64,000 bases of DNA from Acidobacteriota bacterium (GTDB taxonomy: Bacteria > Acidobacteriota > Terriglobia > UBA7540), in contig JAMCXS010000023.1 in NCBI GenBank assembly GCA_023474345.1, positions 1 through 64,000 on the forward strand, in the 5' to 3' direction. The notes beneath the pieces are model-generated. The model had not been told where the DNA came from, made no database searches, and saw only the letters and a list, made by a program, of their open reading frames with translations. Shown piece by piece: positions 61,999 through 64,000 of the stretch (positions within the stretch are counted from its first letter, which is position 1; each line of letters starts with the position of its first letter). The translations under genes and the position numbers were made by a program.

Positions 61999-62115
61999 CT
62001 ACAATCCGGGGTTGTGGTTTGGTTGCTTGCGGCGGGGATTTGTGGTATCAGTCTTGGAGACGGATGACGCCAAAGCCAGGAACCCCTAAGTCATCCTTCA
62101 GATGGGGGTTTTCTA

Positions 62116-63285
62116 ATGTCGATGACTTCCAAGCAACGGTTTCTGACCACCATTCAACACGGAAAAGCCGACCGGATGCCGGTGACCACGCACCACCTGA
62201 TGCAGTATTACCTGGACACGTATGAGGGAGGAATTTCCAGCGAGGAATTCTTTGACCGCTACGGCCTGGACCCGATCACCTGGCAGGTGCTGCACAAGCC
62301 CGCGCCGGGCTCGGGGGATTATTACGATCCGATACAGGGCGAGCCGGGCTTTCTGGAAGCGCGCCGCATCTGGTCAGACAGTTGGCGGACGGAGTGGGAG
62401 GATATTCCGAACACAGCATACACGACCCGGCGCTACCGCTTTGTAACGCCCAAAGGAACGCTGACGATGGTGACGGAAGCGAACGCGCAGACTACCTGGG
62501 TCAGCGAATACCTGATCAAGAACAAGCGGGACATCGACCTGATCGGTGAATTCATCACTAAACCCCTCTGCGACGTGGAGGCTTTCAATCAGGTTGCCGA
62601 GGATTACGGCGAGCGCGGCCTGGTGCGCAGCCACATCCCCTGCTTCGATGTGTTCGGGCAGCCGGGCACCTGGCAGGACGCTTGCTGCCTCTATCCCACC
62701 GAGCAACTTATCCTTGAAACCTACGACGACCCTGCCTGGGTCCACGAATTCCTGGGCATCCTGATCGAGCGCAAAAAAGTGTACATCCGGTCGATGGCGG
62801 GCGCAAAGATTGACGTGGCGGAACTGGGCGGCGGCGCGGCGTCGTCCACGGTGATTTCACCCAAGATCTTTGACGAATTCGTGGCGCCCTATGACTCGCA
62901 ACTGATCGCGCTCGCCCATCAGGCCGGCCAGCGGATTGTCTACCATACTTGCGGCGGCATGATGCCCTTCCTTGAAAGGATCGCGGCCATGCAGCCCGAC
63001 GCCATGGAAACCTTTACCCCCTCGGACATGGGCGGCGATGTCAACCTGGCCGAAGCAAAGCGCCGCATCGGCGACCGCGTTTGCATCATCGGCGGATTCG
63101 ACCAGTTCCACTGTCTGATCAACTGCACGCCGGAAGCAACCCGGGCAGCCGTGCAAAGATGCTTTGAGACCGCCGGCGAGGGCGGGAGTTATATCCTGTG
63201 CCCTTCCGACCACTTCTTTGACGCCGACCCGAGCCTGGTCCGCGCCTACGCCGACGAAGGCCGGCAATGCTCGTACGCAGCCTGA
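62116..63285 (+). CDS. uroporphyrinogen decarboxylase (URO-D)-family protein
   Basis: A 389-residue TIM-barrel protein. The family includes HemE and the MtaA/CmuA methylcobamide:CoM methyltransferases. Seen: TSKQRFLTTIQHGKADRMPV, RSMAGAKIDVAELGGGAASS, SPKIFDEFVAPYDSQLIALA, IVYHTCGGMMPFLERIAAMQ, MGGDVNLAEAKRRIGDRVCI and the C-terminal GGSYILCPSDHFFDADPSL. The His-x-Cys and CGG residues are of the methyltransferase-like rather than HemE type. Its position in a sugar/one-carbon set and outside any haem cluster argues against HemE. The substrate is unknown. It is bracketed by type-2 palindromes. Confidence 0.85.
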   Translation: MSMTSKQRFLTTIQHGKADRMPVTTHHLMQYYLDTYEGGISSEEFFDRYGLDPITWQVLHKPAPGSGDYYDPIQGEPGFLEARRIWSDSWRTEWEDIPNTAYTTRRYRFVTPKGTLTMVTEANAQTTWVSEYLIKNKRDIDLIGEFITKPLCDVEAFNQVAEDYGERGLVRSHIPCFDVFGQPGTWQDACCLYPTEQLILETYDDPAWVHEFLGILIERKKVYIRSMAGAKIDVAELGGGAASSTVISPKIFDEFVAPYDSQLIALAHQAGQRIVYHTCGGMMPFLERIAAMQPDAMETFTPSDMGGDVNLAEAKRRIGDRVCIIGGFDQFHCLINCTPEATRAAVQRCFETAGEGGSYILCPSDHFFDADPSLVRAYADEGRQCSYAA

Positions 63286-63321
63286 AACGATACGGCATAA
63301 ACCTCTACAGAAAAGCAAGGC

Positions 63322-63340
63322 CGGCGATCATAGATCGCCG
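63322..63340. repeat. REP-like hairpin, second type, right of the URO-D-like gene
   Basis: CGGCGATC-ATA-GATCGCCG, an 8-bp perfect stem with 3-nt loop, followed by CTACAG. It lies 36 bp after the URO-D-like stop and mirrors the hairpin at 61979-61998. Confidence 0.7.
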
Positions 63341-63438
63341 CTACAGAAGAGCCTGGCAGCCGCGACAAGTGGCTTTTCGATCATTTCTGTAATAGTCTGC
63401 TTTTAAGCGAAGTAAAAACGCCGACGAGGAGGTTCTCC

Positions 63439-64000
63439 ATGCGGCGCAGATCCTTCTTTGGCAGTGTCTTTGCCGGCCTGGCGGCCAGCACCGCATTTGG
63501 CGCAAGAGCGCGCAAGCCAAGAGCAGGTGACATTCCCCGCCGGGTTTTCGGGAAAACTGGCGAAAAACTCACGGTGATTGGACTGGCCGGCGGGCGGTTC
63601 CCTTTGATCTCCTTTGAAGAGGCCAAGGCGATCACGTTGCGCGCCTATGACCTGGGCATCAACTACTTTGACAACGCGCACAATTACTGGGGCGGGCGGT
63701 CCGAGGAAGTATACGGGGCCGTTCTTCCACCCTTCCGAAAAGAGGTGTTCATCACCAGCAAAGCGATTGCTCGAACCCGCAAAGGGGCTGAAGCGCAGTT
63801 GGAGCTTTCCTTGAAGCACTTGCGGACCGATTACCTCGATCTCTGGCAGATTCATGGCGTCAGCGAAAAGGAAGACGTGCAAAAGATCTTTGCGCCCGGC
63901 GGAGCAATCGAGGCTTTTGAAGCGGCGAAGAAAGCGGGGAAATGCCGGTTCATCGGGTTTACGGGCCACCACGATCCTTACGTTCACCTTGAAATGCTTC
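63439..64000 (+). CDS. exported aldo/keto reductase, N-terminal part
   Basis: Starts MRRRSFFGSVFAGLAASTAF, a Tat-type signal (RRRSFF), with SD GAGGAGG upstream of ATG 63439. The mature part is an AKR TIM barrel: RRVFGKTGEKLTVIGLAGG, AYDLGINYFDNAHNYWGGRS (catalytic Asp and Tyr), VFITSKAIARTRKGAEAQLE (catalytic Lys), YLDLWQIHGV (catalytic His) and CRFIGFTGHHDP. The full active-site tetrad is therefore present before the window edge cuts the gene. Export of an NADPH-dependent fold by Tat implies that the cofactor is bound before export (inference). It is co-directional with the SDR and URO-D-like genes. Confidence 0.88.
   Translation, partial: MRRRSFFGSVFAGLAASTAFGARARKPRAGDIPRRVFGKTGEKLTVIGLAGGRFPLISFEEAKAITLRAYDLGINYFDNAHNYWGGRSEEVYGAVLPPFRKEVFITSKAIARTRKGAEAQLELSLKHLRTDYLDLWQIHGVSEKEDVQKIFAPGGAIEAFEAAKKAGKCRFIGFTGHHDPYVHLEML

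Overview
The window looks like ordinary chromosome from a GC-rich Gram-negative (diderm) bacterium, most likely an Acidobacteriota member. The outer-membrane biogenesis genes (bamA, skp/ompH-like, lolC/E, lolD, lgt) show it is a diderm. Several features are typical of Acidobacteriota as far as I know them: the tandem winged-helix/TolB-like/TPR regulators, the many small secreted or Tat-exported proteins, and REP-type palindromes that read as AIHESPLP-like peptides when inside genes. This assignment is an inference; no rRNA operon or tRNA was found in the window.

Layout. 0-2.4 kb: two tandem, nearly identical winged-helix TPR regulators (minus strand, the second cut by the window edge). 2.6-6.6 kb: a small secreted protein, lgt, a beta-carbonic anhydrase with an FNR-like reductase, and a putative small membrane protein. 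6.9-9.5 kb: sucC-sucD-ndk (minus). 9.7-21.3 kb: aromatic amino-acid genes scattered among others (trpD, trpG, trpE, fused aroDE), with an S9 peptidase, a glycoside-hydrolase-like protein, a Tat-exported TIM-barrel protein and MscS. 21.6-28.5 kb: M20 peptidase, Nudix hydrolase, a compact putative small-RNA/micro-ORF unit, GT2, a phosphofructokinase with PPi-type residues, and a LysE-like protein. 27.5-34.1 kb: the rimP-nusA-infB-DUF503-rbfA-truB translation/transcription operon with its own promoter and a leader hairpin. 34.3-42.9 kb: zinc-ribbon protein, murJ, then rpmH-rnpA-yidD-yidC-jag-mnmE and cimA. 43.1-54.3 kb: pcm, lysS, lolC/E, lolD, clpC, bamA, skp (all plus strand), an envelope-assembly block. 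54.3-64 kb: accessory region with a CDF transporter carrying three C-terminal domains, a Tat-exported alpha-barrel protein, a hicAB toxin-antitoxin pair between 139-bp direct repeats, a REP-associated tyrosine transposase (RAYT) between two copies of a five-palindrome array, and a sugar/C1-type catabolic set (GH5-like, SDR, URO-D-like, aldo/keto reductase cut by the window end).

How it fits together. Most of the window is conserved housekeeping. The parts that reward a second look are: (1) the minus-strand unit at 23.8-23.5 kb, with promoter, a 16-nt stretch complementary to the usual 16S rRNA 3' tail, a 13-residue ORF, hairpins and an intrinsic terminator; (2) the RAYT/REP system at 58.7-59.8 kb, whose palindromes also lie inside the RAYT gene and inside both regulators at the left edge; (3) the promoter-bearing direct repeats around hicAB, the second of which points toward the RAYT array; (4) a terminator-like hairpin in the rimP-nusA leader. 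No CRISPR array, prophage or conventional insertion sequence was seen.
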